Positions 1 to 14,200 of a stretch of DNA of 64,000 nucleotides are shown piece after piece (position 1 is the stretch's first letter; the number at the start of each line of letters is the position of its first letter). Below the pieces are notes generated by a model. That model was given only the letters and a program-made list of their open reading frames with translations. It was not told the DNA's origin and did not search any database. The position numbers were made by a program, and so were the translations under genes. Origin of the DNA: Sipunculus nudus (lineage: Eukaryota > Annelida > Sipuncula > Golfingiida > Sipunculidae); NCBI GenBank assembly GCA_026874595.1, contig CM049307.1, positions 57,398,870 to 57,462,869 of the forward strand, read 5' to 3'.

Positions 1-154
1 GTATTTGATCAAAAGTGAGCCATATATATTATAAAAAGACAATTACATATTTAAGATGAACTTATCACTTTATAGTATAGTGATTATTTATGATAATTAA
101 ATGGAAATTACGTAAAATATTAAGAAAATTTAAAATTTAGACTTAGGTTTCGGC

Positions 155-261
<107 letters not shown>

Positions 262-964
262 CGACCACGTGCCGATAAGTGGCATGAATTAATTATCCAT
301 ACTCTTATTTGAGTTGAGGGCTTCAATGCGCTTTTAGCGTTGAGTAAGGCAAACGATTTAAATTGACGTCAGTCAATATTGTCATATCGCGCAACACATA
401 CAAATTTTATAATATGAACATACCTTGGGTGCTTGACAAAGTGGGGTCGACGAACCCAGCTGCCAAGAGAGGTCACAAATAGCGACAGAAAATGTTTGAT
501 CAAGCCCGTGGCTGATTATTTTTTTAACGTAAGCTCCTCGTTACGCGGACAAGTCAACGGTACGGTCGCTCAGCGTTCCAGTATTTCTACCTGTCGGGGG
601 AGTAAAGTACGTTTGTATGTACGCTGCGATATCGACAAGCTGTTGTAACGGGAGACTCGGTTGATATGCGTGAAGGGTGAATTCACGTTCGAACCATTCG
701 TCGCACCGGACTTGCTATGTGGTCGTGAGGCATGAGTTAAAATGAAACCGCTCGCTGGAATGCTAGCTGAATAAATCACCCATACAACATGAGGACTACT
801 TATACAAGTAAGTTCCCTCGTCTCTGGTTTAAGGTATATCTTGGAAGGGTGGCCAGGTCGCAAAGTACGTACATAAAAATATACCTTGGGTACCAACGAC
901 AAGCGTAAAGGACAGTTTGTATTAAGAAGCATACCAGGAGTGGCCCTTCTCACATTTCCGGATT

Positions 965-1051
<87 letters not shown>
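965..1051 (+). repeat. Compound microsatellite (TA)n(GA)n
   Basis: About 30 TA units run directly into about 13 GA units. It is in inverted orientation to the tract at 155-259, about 700 bp away. Confidence 0.9.
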
Positions 1052-1740
1052 GGCTTATAGATTGAAAAAAAAATAGCAAACTTCATGGTGAGATTTTAGA
1101 CAGAGGTAATATCAACAATTTATGCGTTTACTTATATATATATAGATAGTCCCCATACGATAGTCCCCATCGAACTTCATCGGTCGCCATGAGACTTTTT
1201 TTTGGTCCAAAAAATATACAGGATAATTAGGATGGTATTGTTGGGTCGGAAATATGAAAGAAAAGAAAACACTTTCGTTTCACTAGATGTCGGCATGGGC
1301 TTGAAAAAAATTCTCTCAGCCCCCATTACTCGAGTCTTATTGAATTACTGGCGTAATTACACCTCTTCGTATTTTGGTATTAAATAATATGATTTTTTTA
1401 ATATCCCAGAGTTGTCTTGAGGTTTATAGTTATCTTTATTTATTTATCATTTCAGTTGTGTGTAAATTACAGCGTTAAACTTTTTTTCACAATCATAATA
1501 TAGCCATGATTGAACCGAAAAATAATTGCTGTAGTTTCTGACCAAACTTTATAGGACATCACTTTCTTCTCATGGCATTATTGGAAAACAGGTAAGAATA
1601 CTTAACATTTCACATTTATATAGGTTTAATGCTTGCTGAGGAATGTTATTTAGCCTTCTGAACATCAGGTTTCATAAGTCATAAACTGTAGTTCAAGAAG
1701 CGAAACAAATATCAGTAGAGATACCATATCATTATAGAGA

Positions 1741-1860
1741 TTTCAGCATTTTGCCGTCGAGGACCGGGCGGGGATTGAACAGGGGACCTTCACGTCAATC
1801 AACTAGGTTGCGTCCTTCACCGAAAAAAGTTAGCTACAACTCCTTTTTTATCTTTAGCAA
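1741..1860 (-). repeat. Possible tRNA-derived SINE fragment
   Basis: On the minus strand a B-box-like word, GTTCAATCCC, lies in a tRNA-like context, with a weak A-box-like stretch upstream. No body or tail can be assigned. It is a tentative relic. Confidence 0.3.
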
Positions 1861-2616
1861 ATTCAATAGATCATACATTTAACGGGCCTGAGTACATGTA
1901 CTCTGGCTCTAGCGAACTCAGAGGTCTAAAAATAAACAGAAACAGAAAACAGCCAATTTTCCACAGTCACTCTTTGTGCCAAAACATCTATTAAATCACG
2001 TAGTTTCCATTTAATTGCTGCCAAGCTTGCCTGCAACCTATAAATTTAGTATGAGGTACGTTGTCATAACAGACACGCGTTTTCTGAGGATCAAAGTGAT
2101 TTTAGCACATGTATTGATTCTGTTTAATTTAATTATCTATTTCCATGACAACCGGTAGGTTAAAATTAACTATAAATACGTCAAGTTACAAAGGAGCCGT
2201 ATTAACGGCGTAAGCGTTCAACATAACAGGTATAAAGTTGGAAATACTATCACGTGACCCCTGTGTTCAGACAGATTATTTACGGTCCATATATATTGAC
2301 AACCAATAATGTGTGTTGTTATTTGGCGTTACTGTTCAAAGGCACACGGCTGGATCTTATGATAGCATATATGATATCGTGAACGAGATCGTCGGCTACT
2401 GATCTGTCCGTCTTTTGATAACAGCAATATCCTACTATATGTGAGATATATGAGCCCACGATGGGTGTATTTGATCCAAACTGATGTCATGCCCGTGTGC
2501 ATGTGGCCAGTCAAAATGTCAATCATAAAGTCAAAAACGAATCAGGTACATTATGCGATATCACGTCATCTCTTGTGTAAAATAAACCCTTTTAACCACC
2601 CTTTTAGTTAACAATG

Positions 2617-2736
2617 GGACGGGGTGGAGCCAGGAATTAGAAAATGGAGGGTCCAAGCCAGGAGGAATAATGACAAAACTTTATAAAAAAAAGGGGGGGG
2701 GGGGATACCCTGAACCCTTTCCCGGATCCGCTTCTG
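2617..2736. repeat. Short inverted-repeat element (GGATCC-end family), copy 1
   Basis: The left end reads ggggtggagccagg and the right end ggatccgcttctg, which are imperfect inverted repeats. Between them are a G-run and a short G/A-rich body. The same ends occur at 55796-56008 and 16910-17027, and a lone right end lies at 6899-6927. Confidence 0.55.
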
Positions 2737-5700
2737 GGTTGGTTAAGACAGGCTTCCATGACTACATGTATTTGAATACCACATGTAGGTTCTAGAAAGT
2801 AAACAGAGAAAAGAAATGCGTAGTTATATCATATGATGAAAAGCGTTCCCTGGCAACCATAATAATAGAGCGTTTTCCTTTAATATCAGCGAAAGTTCAA
2901 TTTTTAAATCACTTTTCCATTTACTTTATAGTACTTCGTAAGCGTTTCATTATTCCCTGATGAAAATGGGATTTATGGCATCGAGATTAAATGACTCCGC
3001 TGAAAGGCTAACTTAATTAACAGGGGCGGATATCAAAGTTTTTGCTCAGGGGGTGCCATCCCCCTCTTTTTGGACATAAAATCTTTGAAATAGGATAAGA
3101 AACGTTTTACACCGAAGTGCAGCGCCTTTATTGCGTCTCACACAGTTTTCTTCCCTATATACCTACATGCGAGAGTTAAAAAACGTGGACGTACTCACAG
3201 CAAACTTGTTTAATTGAGCCATGGCGGTGAGCCACCTATTTTTGAGATCCTGAACCGCCCCGCATAACTCCTTACCATGGCTTTGGCACAGAACGGTGGA
3301 AGGGAAACGAAGGTGAATAACCTGTTCAAACAAAAACAAATATTAATAATAAATGGGCAATGGACCACAAGCATCACGAATAAATACGAAACAATCATAT
3401 ACCTCGCACCACGGTACTGTTGAGACCCATTTAAACATTTAACTGAAGTTTGGTGGCCATGGTTACAAGTGCAGCGTTTCTTCTCCCACTCACCAGGTGA
3501 ACCCGTGTAAACGGAAACATGACCGTGAGTATAACACATAGAAATCTGATTAAGAGGCCCGGCGGAGGTGTGTAGGCTCCGATTATAAGTTTAGTTTTAC
3601 ATGATTATGATGTAGACTATACAAATGCACCAGATATACCAGTAGCATGCCAGCTTTAAAAATAAAAATGGATAACATTAGACCATTGGAACCATGCGCG
3701 GTGTCCGTCGTACAATATTGTTAAATTATAACCTTTCTCGTCAAGTATTTGTTACATCGTGCAGGAACGTCGGTGTCAGTTAATCACGTGATGATTTATA
3801 GCCAATAGCAGTGGCAAAGTAGCACAGGGAGTACTTTTGACCTTTCAGAGGTCAAATCGCTAGAACCTCGCATTGACTACTACGGGTCATTATGAGCACT
3901 TATACCTTAAGAGGGGGCGAGCTCTTTCGGAGCAGAAAAGACTGCACTCGACCACGGCTTGAGGTTTAGCGTGTGACGTTGCTAAGCGTTCGTTGCCGTC
4001 TCGCGCGGCTTTATATGTCACCTTTGTGTAAGTTAATGGTATAATCAACACCAGATGTCACATCTAGCCTCAGCATTAGTCGCCGTAATACAACTAGAAT
4101 TCCCACTGATTTATGGACCGCTTCCATACAGTTGCAGGAACGAACCGATGCATGCAGTTATAGGTTTCATGAGGTTCACCCTATACCCCTTTATCGTATA
4201 TATTATTTTTATCTCGGACTCGGATAAATACCTTACTCATATGTTCTTATCTGTGATATTTGACTTTAATCGGGTTTCTTATAATCAGACAGGTACATAT
4301 ATTTATATATAAGCGTTGGTGGTTGTGGGTGGGGGAATGTGTGTAAATTCTGCATAGACCTTTCAAACAAGAAATTTAGAACATGACCTTTCACAAGGGT
4401 CTTTACTGTACGTTTAATCTATAATCTGAGCAGTATCTGTAAAAAATATATATATAAAATCTCTGAGCTTATCGTCTTATCAAAAAACCAGATCATACTT
4501 GGAGCACCTATTATTTTAATAAATTCATTTTTAATTAGGCCCCCTCTCTTGCGCTATGACGTTTGATTTCATTCTTGAAAAGATACATGTCTGTGAGCAC
4601 AGAGATCATAATAATATTGCATTAATAGTTATCTTACGTAAACGAAACATTTAGCCTTTATAAACAATGGTTAGACATACGAATATCCGTTTATCAGTTT
4701 ATTGTAGGAATAGAATAAACAATTCTTTGATTCCTATAAATGGGGTGAAATATGTACCTCAAACCACCACTGTCCAAGGATATTTTAAGAACCGGTTAAT
4801 TGTAAACAGGAACCGCTAGGGGGCGTTCGTGCATTGAAATTCAACGGTTGCCAGAAAATACGATAGTTACTCATCTAATGATATGGTATGTGTACGTGTT
4901 CCTTCATAAATTCTCCATAAAATCTATATGTAATGTAGATTTAATGCCTTGTGAAAAAAAAACACATGCTTACCTCCTCAGGCGAAGTACGCGTATATTA
5001 ATATTTGCTCACTGCCATGTCCGGCTGAGGAAGGAATTATGGGCCATTGGAACTAAATGACACGTCGGCTTGTGTAACATACAAATGGCCGTGACAAAAG
5101 AACAGTCGTATAAGTGTTTATCCATTTATGTTATATAGGCATAAAGATTCAATTTCTCCAACATTTATTATTTCAGTGTTATATTACCTCTGAAAATGGC
5201 ACAGAAACATAAAAAAAACATCGTAACGTAGTTTTTATAACAGGAGGGGTATGTTTGATGTCTGTTGAATTTGACTAAGGTTTGTGGAATATCATTCCTG
5301 TATTCCTGACGGGAATACGTAGAATTTACAATGTTATAGTTTTACCTATCTATAATACACACACAGCACGTTCCACGCACAGTTCATAGTTAACAAATGA
5401 CACAGACATTGCCAAAACCTGTCACTTGAGTAACTTCGGCAGATGTCAAATTTACGAAATTATGGTTAATTCAATTTGTTAATTAATTATGACAAAATGA
5501 ATCCGTAGAAGACATGTATTGGAACTGTGCATGCTCATTTAAAAATATGTACTTAGATGAATATACTCTAATTCAAGAAGGTAACCTTTCCTAGTATGTT
5601 ACTTCCAATTCCAACGTATAATGTAGAGTAAAGAAACCACTTTGGAGAATACAAGACGTCTGTACTCCAAATACATTTTGAACAAGGGCGGGATCAAAAG

Positions 5701-6414
5701 ACTTTTCACGTAGGGGTTTGGTAATAGTCACGCACAAAGGAAAAACGGATGGTATTCTCTAAAACAACTAGCCTTGCTTTGTATGAAAATAAAAAAAAAA
5801 CATGCGAGTTGTAATGGAGGAAATACAGAATTACGAGTACTTTAAATAAATGACGCAAGTACATTACGAAACAGGCTTTAAAACCTCCCCTGATCTCAGA
5901 ATAAGTTTTCATATATTGATCAGCAAATCTATAAACTCCAGACAGGGTCCTAGACAGCCATAGAGAATAGTACTTAAACCCCGCCAGCGCATCACTCGAA
6001 TCTCTAAGAAGACCCAATAAAAAGAATACAGCCAATCTTATAGGCTGTCCTTAAACACAGCAAGCGAGAAAGGCTCTGTAATACAAGATCGGCATATACT
6101 ATACGTTATTGAAGTGGACCCCCGCACAGTAGCTCGGACCGTCCCGGGGCTTAAGGGAACGCAGTAGTCGGGGTCTTTGGTCAATATCCTCAGCGTCAGA
6201 CATTGTTAGACCACTCCGTTATTGATATCGTATATCAAAAGAAGAGAATTTATTCCTCACAAGTGCTGGGAGGGTATTATTGCCGTTACACCGTGGTCTG
6301 TAATATTTGGTCCATACTTTGACGACTGTTGCTTGCTGCCCAGGTAAGCTAGTATTGATTTTTGACATGTACTGTATGATTTGTAGTTAAGTTGAGGTAT
6401 CGAGCTTAAATGTG

Positions 6415-6418
<4 letters not shown>

Positions 6419-6473
<55 letters not shown>

Positions 6474-6482
6474 ATATATATA
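6419..6482. repeat. (TA)n microsatellite
   Basis: About 30 near-uninterrupted TA units. Confidence 0.9.
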
Positions 6483-6572
6483 AAACGATGAAGACAAACA
6501 ACACTGTACACTACAGACTGTTTCACGGGATGCGACCCGATCTTTAGGTGAATGTTGTTAGCATTTCCCACT

Positions 6573-6573
<1 letters not shown>

Positions 6574-6637
<64 letters not shown>

Positions 6638-6639
6638 TA
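6574..6639 (-). repeat. Compound microsatellite (CT)n(TA)n
   Basis: A CT run (6574-6604) is joined to a TA run. On the minus strand this is (TA)n(GA)n, the third tract of this arrangement. Confidence 0.9.
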
Positions 6640-6898
6640 CTTATATTAACTCATTATAACTAATTGTCTTAAACATATAGATTCACCTGCAATATAAATA
6701 CCATAGAAATTGAGCTCCAGTTACAGTTTATCTGTAATATTTCTAATATATATCTATAATTCTACCCTGGAAGATTTACATTTTCATTCATCCTAATTTA
6801 AGTTAATTTAGTAAATTTCATCCTGATAACAGTATTGTAAAGTTGTAAATATAGGTCAGTTATCAAATCACTATATCTATGTTATAATGGTCGTCTGG

Positions 6899-6927
6899 AC
6901 CCCCCCCCCCCCCCGGATCCGCTTCTG
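6899..6927. repeat. Truncated right end of GGATCC-end element
   Basis: A C-run is followed by ggatccgcttctg, identical to the right terminus of the elements at 2617-2736 and 55796-56008. It directly adjoins the CGAGGTTTT-type repeat that follows, so it looks like a truncated or nested copy. Confidence 0.5.
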
Positions 6928-6934
6928 GACCTTG

Positions 6935-7059
6935 ATAAAATTGTCGCATTTTCGAAGTGGTTGTCTAAGCGAGGTCTGATAGAAAGAGCAAAAGAGAATT
7001 GGGACCTTGAAAAAGGTGGTCGCTAAACAGAGATGGTCGCTAGGCGAGATTTTGCTGTA
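6935..7059. repeat. Dispersed repeat, CGAGGTTTT family, copy 1
   Basis: It shares an ordered set of words with 14371-14490 and 19471-19606: a 'tggtcgtctaagcgagg'-like segment, 'aaagagcaaaa', 'attgggacc', and a right end like cgaggttttactgt. In the third copy the left end gtgaaaccccg is roughly inverted to that right end, which suggests a short inverted-repeat element. I do not recognise the family. Confidence 0.55.
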
Positions 7060-8902
7060 TTTCAAATAGCTTTATTTTCCTTTCTTGTATTTATCTCGTT
7101 TCCAACTGCTTTGGTGTCTGAAATCTAAATTTAACAGTACAGTTTTTATTCATATCAGCACGTCATCAGTGTGTTATAATAGTTAACTATTCGGTCCGCA
7201 TTCAACACCATTTACTATTACAGGAGCTGTTTTCCAGAGTTTAGGCAGCGTTAAGTAGTTATACATATTTAGCCATTTATTATTAGTAATATACTGGCAA
7301 ATATATACAAGCCCTGAACAAACCTGCCGACAATTTACATGCAATTAATTCATGCGTTTTCACCATCAGTAAACGAAACATTGACATAAACGATTTCTTT
7401 GCTCACGTAGTGTTATTACTGCCACACTACGGTGTCACACAATGGCAGAAACCCATAATGGCCAAAGACTGATTTAGGATATTATTATGGGTATTTCTAT
7501 CAATGATCGCTTTACAAGAACAGTATAATATTCTCGAAAGTGCCGCCGACCCTGGAGCTGCATGGCAACCCTGAAGTACAATGGCCAGTGAACAAACAGC
7601 CATTTGGCATTGCATACAGATTGATCCGGAAGTTACATTTTAGCCACCGGAAGTGACGCTGATTACGCAGGGGGCAAAAAGGTCATTGTGCTGTGAACTA
7701 CGACTGGCCCCGGGGCCTACCGTTAAGTACCGGGTATCAACAAAACTTATGGTTAATTTAAGGACTCGGAACTTATTTTTAATATCACAGTGTAAAAATT
7801 AATTTGGCACGAACAAGTTAGATAATACATATATATATATATATATAGATCTGTATATAGACTGAAAGGAATCTCATGACAATTTATAGTTTTTTTTTTA
7901 CTTTTGCTCTGTACCTAAAGCAGTCGATTTGAAAGGCCTTTTGCCGAGGAAGGGTTGAGGTGTTGTGCATTCGAAAGCATTTAGAGTAGAAATCTCATAT
8001 GAGTTATCCAAAGCGGTCGACCATTACGCGTTGAACATTATGATAAACCACAGGTCGCTATATTTTCTCTGATATCATATTCTTTAATTTTTCCTTGTTA
8101 ATTTCTTTTCTGTAACAAATGTTTCGTATACGTTTATGACGACCAGTAGCGTCAGATTATGTCCCGAGATACATCATTTCTTGTTCATATTTAATCGGTT
8201 TTTGACATATACAGATTAACAAACACATATAAAGAGTCAAACATGCATGTTCACCCACAGTTTTCATACAACGCACAGCTTGAATAGCATCTAGAAGTAA
8301 CGATCAGTAGCCAGTTTGTACCATTTTCCTCCTTTGCGGTGGGATACATAATACATGTAAACATTCTGTACAACACGCTGTGCACTAACCTCCCTATATT
8401 TTGTGCTGAATGAATGTAAATGAAGCATTGTGTGTTAACGTGCCGTCTGGCTAGGTTTGTCAACCCTTTGGTCTGACCCGTGGCTGGGCGTTACCTGATC
8501 CCATGAATTACTTATTATGCAACAACAGAACAGGGTTTATATAATGTTCTTATACCTCCCTGTACTGACAGTTACAAGAAGTATACAAGGGGCATGGCCT
8601 TTTTCTCATGGTTTCAATTAGCAGTGCATATGTGAATGATATTAAATGATATAAAGAAATGATATAAAGCTATACAAGGTCTGATGTTCGAAATATTCAT
8701 GCGGGCTAAAATCTATAAAGCCGACCAAGACCACAAGCATATATACTTGTGGTTTTCATGTATATCTTGCCTGCTTTGTTCATGCTGTCAGACAAGGTAT
8801 GATTACATGATAAATTTAAAATTAACATATAGAGACCTGGCGTTTGCGGAGTCTATATATATGTCAGTAAGTCTGAGCATGCAAACGACTTTTCTGATAG
8901 TT

Positions 8903-9013
8903 TAATTCTAACCTTTTTTCTCGATAAAATGATCGACAATTATGACGTCAGAGGCGTTCCGTCGCAGCAACGGACCGCTAAAATAATGGCTTTATAATAT
9001 ACTGCTGTTAACT
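8903..9013 (+). repeat. Upstream duplicate of the TBATA-like exon start, decayed
   Basis: This about 111-bp unit matches the next unit (9014 to about 9095), which contains the splice acceptor and start of the TBATA-like first coding exon. In the upstream unit an ATG at 8942 opens a frame of 14 residues beginning MTSEAF that closes at a TAA (8984-8986). The true exon begins MTSEVF and stays open. The AG of the acceptor has become AA in this unit. It is a broken tandem copy of the exon start that could act as a short upstream ORF if it is ever transcribed into mRNA. Confidence 0.75.
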
Positions 9014-9052
9014 GAATTCTAACATTTCTTCTTGTTAACGTTTTCGACAGGC

Positions 9053-9773
9053 ATGACGTCAGAGGTGTTTCGTCCCAGCAACGGACCACTTATGGTGCGC
9101 GGAAATATTGCTGACGGCCTTGGTGGTTCAGCCGATGCTTTCAAGAAAAGGGACCCCGTAAATCCAGGCAGCCGGCCCCAGACACAGGGAGGTTACAGAT
9201 TTGGACAGCTCAGTCATAATTCGTTCTTTGCCAGACATAACCCTCACCCCTGCAGAGTCAGACATCTAAAAGGTACGTTTAACCACTAAATAAACATCAG
9301 ATCAAAAGCATTACGTGATCAACATATGTGGTCATCAAACGTCCGATAACATTATAAGCATTTTAAATGTACAATTTGTGTATTAACGAATATTTTTACG
9401 GATTATTTTATGTACATTTATCATCTGATATTGTATCATTGCTTTAAGACGCATAAACTAACCAGAAAAACTTTGGTATTATCATTGTGTTTCTACCTAA
9501 ATAAAGGATTTACACAGAAGCTTATATAAAAAGAAATATTGTTTAATAATTCATACATGATACATGTAATAGCTCTTGCCCCAAAGTTTGCGTCACTTGG
9601 CGGTCATTAAGAAAGTATGTTCCTGGACTAGCTTATATCATTTACATTCAGTTATATTTTATACATATATAGAAATAAAAAGCTGAAAACACGTTTGTCG
9701 TGATCTCAGCAGCATAAGAAAAGCACCCAACATTCGACAGGCAGAGTGAGAAGGGTAATTAAGATATGCTTAC

Positions 9774-9828
<55 letters not shown>

Positions 9829-11206
9829 ATTAATTAATACATTTACATTACTTCCAGGTTTACTAGATGTACCGATCTGCACCGTTAATGATGACGGATA
9901 CTTCTCCAACCCGCGGTATTCCATGCAGTGGCCGCCAAGCAACTTCGACAGTAACAAAATTAAGATGTACAGCAAGTACTACAATGTACCAGCTAACTCT
10001 ATCAACGTGAACACACAGAAATACCCGATCAACACTGTCACGGGACTCCAGTATTTTTTGGGTAAACCACTCAACATGAGGATCTTTCGAGAAAAAGCCG
10101 TGCCCAGAGTGGGACTTGGTAAGCCGTAGTCACATTTACATACCCCACGCAGCATTAATACACATCATTCGTAACTAGACCCATGAGGGCAATGGTACCC
10201 CAGTTGGCATCCAAATTTTAAACGCGCAACACACCTTACGTTGGTCGGATTCTTGGTCCTGTGGCAGCCCTGGTATTGAAAACCGGAAAAACTTACTTAA
10301 CAAAAAAGTGGTTACCGCGAAAGAGGTCTGGAACTTCAGCCTGTACAAAATAGTCTTTTAAATTTTAAAATTGTTATTTCCGATATGGGCTTTGTTTAAT
10401 TTGGTGATATTTTACAACACATTCTGACTGGGATGATGAATCTATACTACACAAGTAATAATACGATTGGATCTTTATCTTTTAATTGCTTTTAACATCA
10501 CATTCTGAAATATGACCTGTTATTTCGCAATAAGGGTCGTTCTCATTGTGAAGTATATCAAACCATTTATTTATGTGTTAAATACACCTTTTCTGTAGTT
10601 CCGGTCGATGAGGCTTGGAGAGATGAACTTAAAGCACTTACAGACACACTTGGTCTGTCGGAGAGGAAAAATGTTCCGGTCAAACCCGAAGAGCCCCGCC
10701 CTCGCACGAGCCAGTACTCGGCCACCACCGGTCGCCTGATCCCGCCGCCGTCACGTGCCATGTCCCGCCAATCAAGTCGTCAGATGCACAGAGACAGATT
10801 CATGGGCAACTTCAACCACATATCGGAGGAACCAGATATGGAAAATATGGTAAGTATTAATTTATTATACATGAAACCCGTTTGGAGATTCTCAATTTTT
10901 AGAGAGTCAGGTATCTCCAGCCGAGAGGTTGTATAGATGACAAACCCCTCCTTTACCTAGAACTAAGGAGAGAGAGATTGTGATGAAAGTTACATTCTTT
11001 AAAGAAAATAAAACTATAAAGATAGAAAAATCTGCTTGAAATATACATCCCGGCCCATTTACGCAATACCTCTGCTTAAATGTGAAATAAGCAAAGGTAA
11101 GTACTGGTGTAGAAAATAACCGTGAATCTAAAAGTTTGAATTGTCAGGCACCTCCCAAACAAACCTGGTGTGTGAAGGAACAAAAATATATGCTCTGCGC
11201 GCGCGC

Positions 11207-11264
<58 letters not shown>

Positions 11265-14200
11265 GAGAGACCCTGTACTGCATGATCACCCATAAGCTCC
11301 GGCCTTGAACCACACTTAAAGAAACGAAAGTTGTGAATAATTTATTTAGATTGTTGCGACACTCAGCCTCGTGTACAATCACAGCAGTTTCTATGTAGAT
11401 AAGGCCTGTGCTAAGAACCTTTGTGACACGAATGGTATCTAAACACAGAATGAACCTGGTTACAAATGGACTGGGCAATGTCGAGGTGGAATACCTTTTC
11501 AATTACACCTCAGGTGGGCCCCTGAGAACAACAAGAAAAAAGGCCCAATCAGAGAGGATTATGAGCCACTGGTGGGCCGCTCAAGACCTTTATAAATATT
11601 TAGTCACGGCCGTAGCTATGGCGGTATTTACATAGTTCCGTCGGTAGTGTATCAATCATATACACACGGTAAGCTCTGTATCAACCCACAATACAAAGGT
11701 AGTAAATGCTGATGTTTATTTCGTATGAACTCTTCATTGCCCCTGTTTGTTCATATTGTTGCTGAGTCAGCGGAACAACAACAACGTCAAATCCGATTGA
11801 TTTTACAGATTAAATACCCGAAGCCATGTATGCACAGGTCTATCAAAGCTGTGGCACGACACAGGCATTATATTGAATAAATACCCACGGAGCCGGATTG
11901 TCAAGATTGAAGCATTTATGTCAATCATGTTAAATGAACAGCTGAATTTGGATACATGTTTTTTGCTTCTCGGAATGAATGGTATATTGAAAACGTGCAG
12001 GAACCGAAATGATATACATTGATTTTTACATTTGCTGCTCTTTATAAATGCTACATTCAATCTATTACAATTGGTCTCTCAATCACCGACAGAATACCCA
12101 CGACTAAATTATACTGTTTGACATGCTCTCAAAACCATAATGTGTGATAAATACACTTAAGTGCCTCTGAATAATATAATATTGAGAGAAGAAGAACCAT
12201 TTTTGAACCTAATCCCTTCAAGTGCCTTTAACAAGAAATCTAGACTCTTTTGAGATATATGTCTTACCGAGATATAGTACATGGTTAAGTGATTATTTAA
12301 GTACATGATTTCAAGTTATCTACAAATGATGTTTTACATGTTAACCAGAGAAACCTTGTTGAACTTGATGTCTGTTTCGTGACCTTGGCCCCTATCGTCC
12401 TTCACCTTTTTTATTTTATTTTCTCCAGGTCCTTCAGATGCTGTGTCAGATCCTACAGACAGAGGATGTCAATGCTGTCACCTCCTGGTTAGTTTCTGCC
12501 GGGGACAGAGGTCAGTATATTATCATTAACATTTAAGTCTTATTTTATTTCCCCAACATGTGGATTAAAAAGATTCATAAGCCTTAAGTCCGAGTGAAGT
12601 CTCTAATAAATGACTACATTGTCATCCATTTATATTATACATTTAATTAAAATTTGGAATGAAAAATAACTAAAATCAAAGAGATATCGCTAATATTATT
12701 AACTTAGGCATTGGACCTGTCAGTTTGGTTGCCAGATAAGTAGTATAAAGGTAATGCCATAACATCATTATTATTACACATTTCTATCTTATTATCATTA
12801 TTATCCTTTGTTATGTAGAGAAGGCCATGGTACTGGACATGATCCGTGCCTCCTTGGTCGCTAACGATCAGTATTACAAGCAGGACCCGCCACAAGAAGA
12901 ACGTCCCAGGTCGCAAGGGGGACTCCCCGCCATCGGCGAGCTGGAGGGTCAGATCATTGGCGGAGAGGGTGATGACGTCAACTCTAAGGTTGACAGGTCA
13001 GCACTTTTATTTTATCCACCGAAAATAAATTATTTATCAGATTCACAGCCTAGCCCTTATGAATCATTTTTGTTACGATCATTGAGTCTTCAGTACGCTG
13101 AGTTTTGGTGCTCTTGCATTCATTTCTTCATCTTTTTTTAAGGATATCATAACAAATTGACTAATTTTTATTTTTCCTTTTCTTACCACCAGTTCCAGAA
13201 TTTAAGAACACCTTTTTTTATCCTTCCATCAAATTTAATTTAATTTTAGGTCTCAGATTCCGTAAAAGGATTTCTTGTGATTAGGGTTTATTTGTATCGT
13301 TTCATATGCGTGCTTTTTATTTTTTTTTGTATTTCTATAAATGAAATGAGGGGAGAATATTTCATTTAGAAATACTTCTAGTTTCAGACGCGAACCTTGA
13401 AATATTTGCTTACAATTTCATAGCAAAAACTATTTTACCACATGCTATGTAGAGTAAAGCCACTACGGCCGGTGACCTTGTATTTGTCAGAGCAAATAGC
13501 ATCTGCAAACACAAGAAAAACGACCAGGCTGGTAGCTTAAGTTGTTTCGGGGTGTCTCCACGAACAGCTAGCAAAAAGTTAAAATCCAAAGTTTTCTTAG
13601 TATTAATCTCTCACGTAAATCTGGTCAACTGAGACGACACTTTAAAGAGAAATCTCCATTGCTATGGGAACGTCCCGTTAGGAGAGCTTAGCACGTGGAG
13701 TTTTAAGTACATCTTGCGCATCAATAACACGGCTGCCCCTGGACAAACCCACCGCAAAAGCCCTGAACAAATATCTTTAACACAGCTCTAGGCTTGGTTT
13801 TAAGGACATATGTTTTGTGTGTGATTGACATTTTCATGAAAAAATATCTTTTGTAGTTTATGTGAATTGTTATTATTTTTAATCCTGCATCTGTTGTTTT
13901 AATTGCAATCACTTATGAAAGCAGAGAGGCGCTTTCGCACCATGCATACAACGACCAGTATTGAAAAAAACCTAATAAAACTATATAAGAGAATACGGAT
14001 ATAACACAAACATAAATATATCAATTTACTTTATTATTTTAAAACAAATACAAGCCTTTTCAACACTTCATTGTGTATTAACAAATCTTCTTAATTTTAC
14101 GTTTTATGAAAATACAAAAGGTCATATACGATTTGTATATTTGTATATATTTTATAGATATCATTTTGCAAATAATGTCATTGTTACACATACAGTAAAC

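Noticed and set aside
4055..5060. Open frames of 70-85 codons in the left spacer
   Set aside because: Isolated, with no splice-compatible partners or family motifs.
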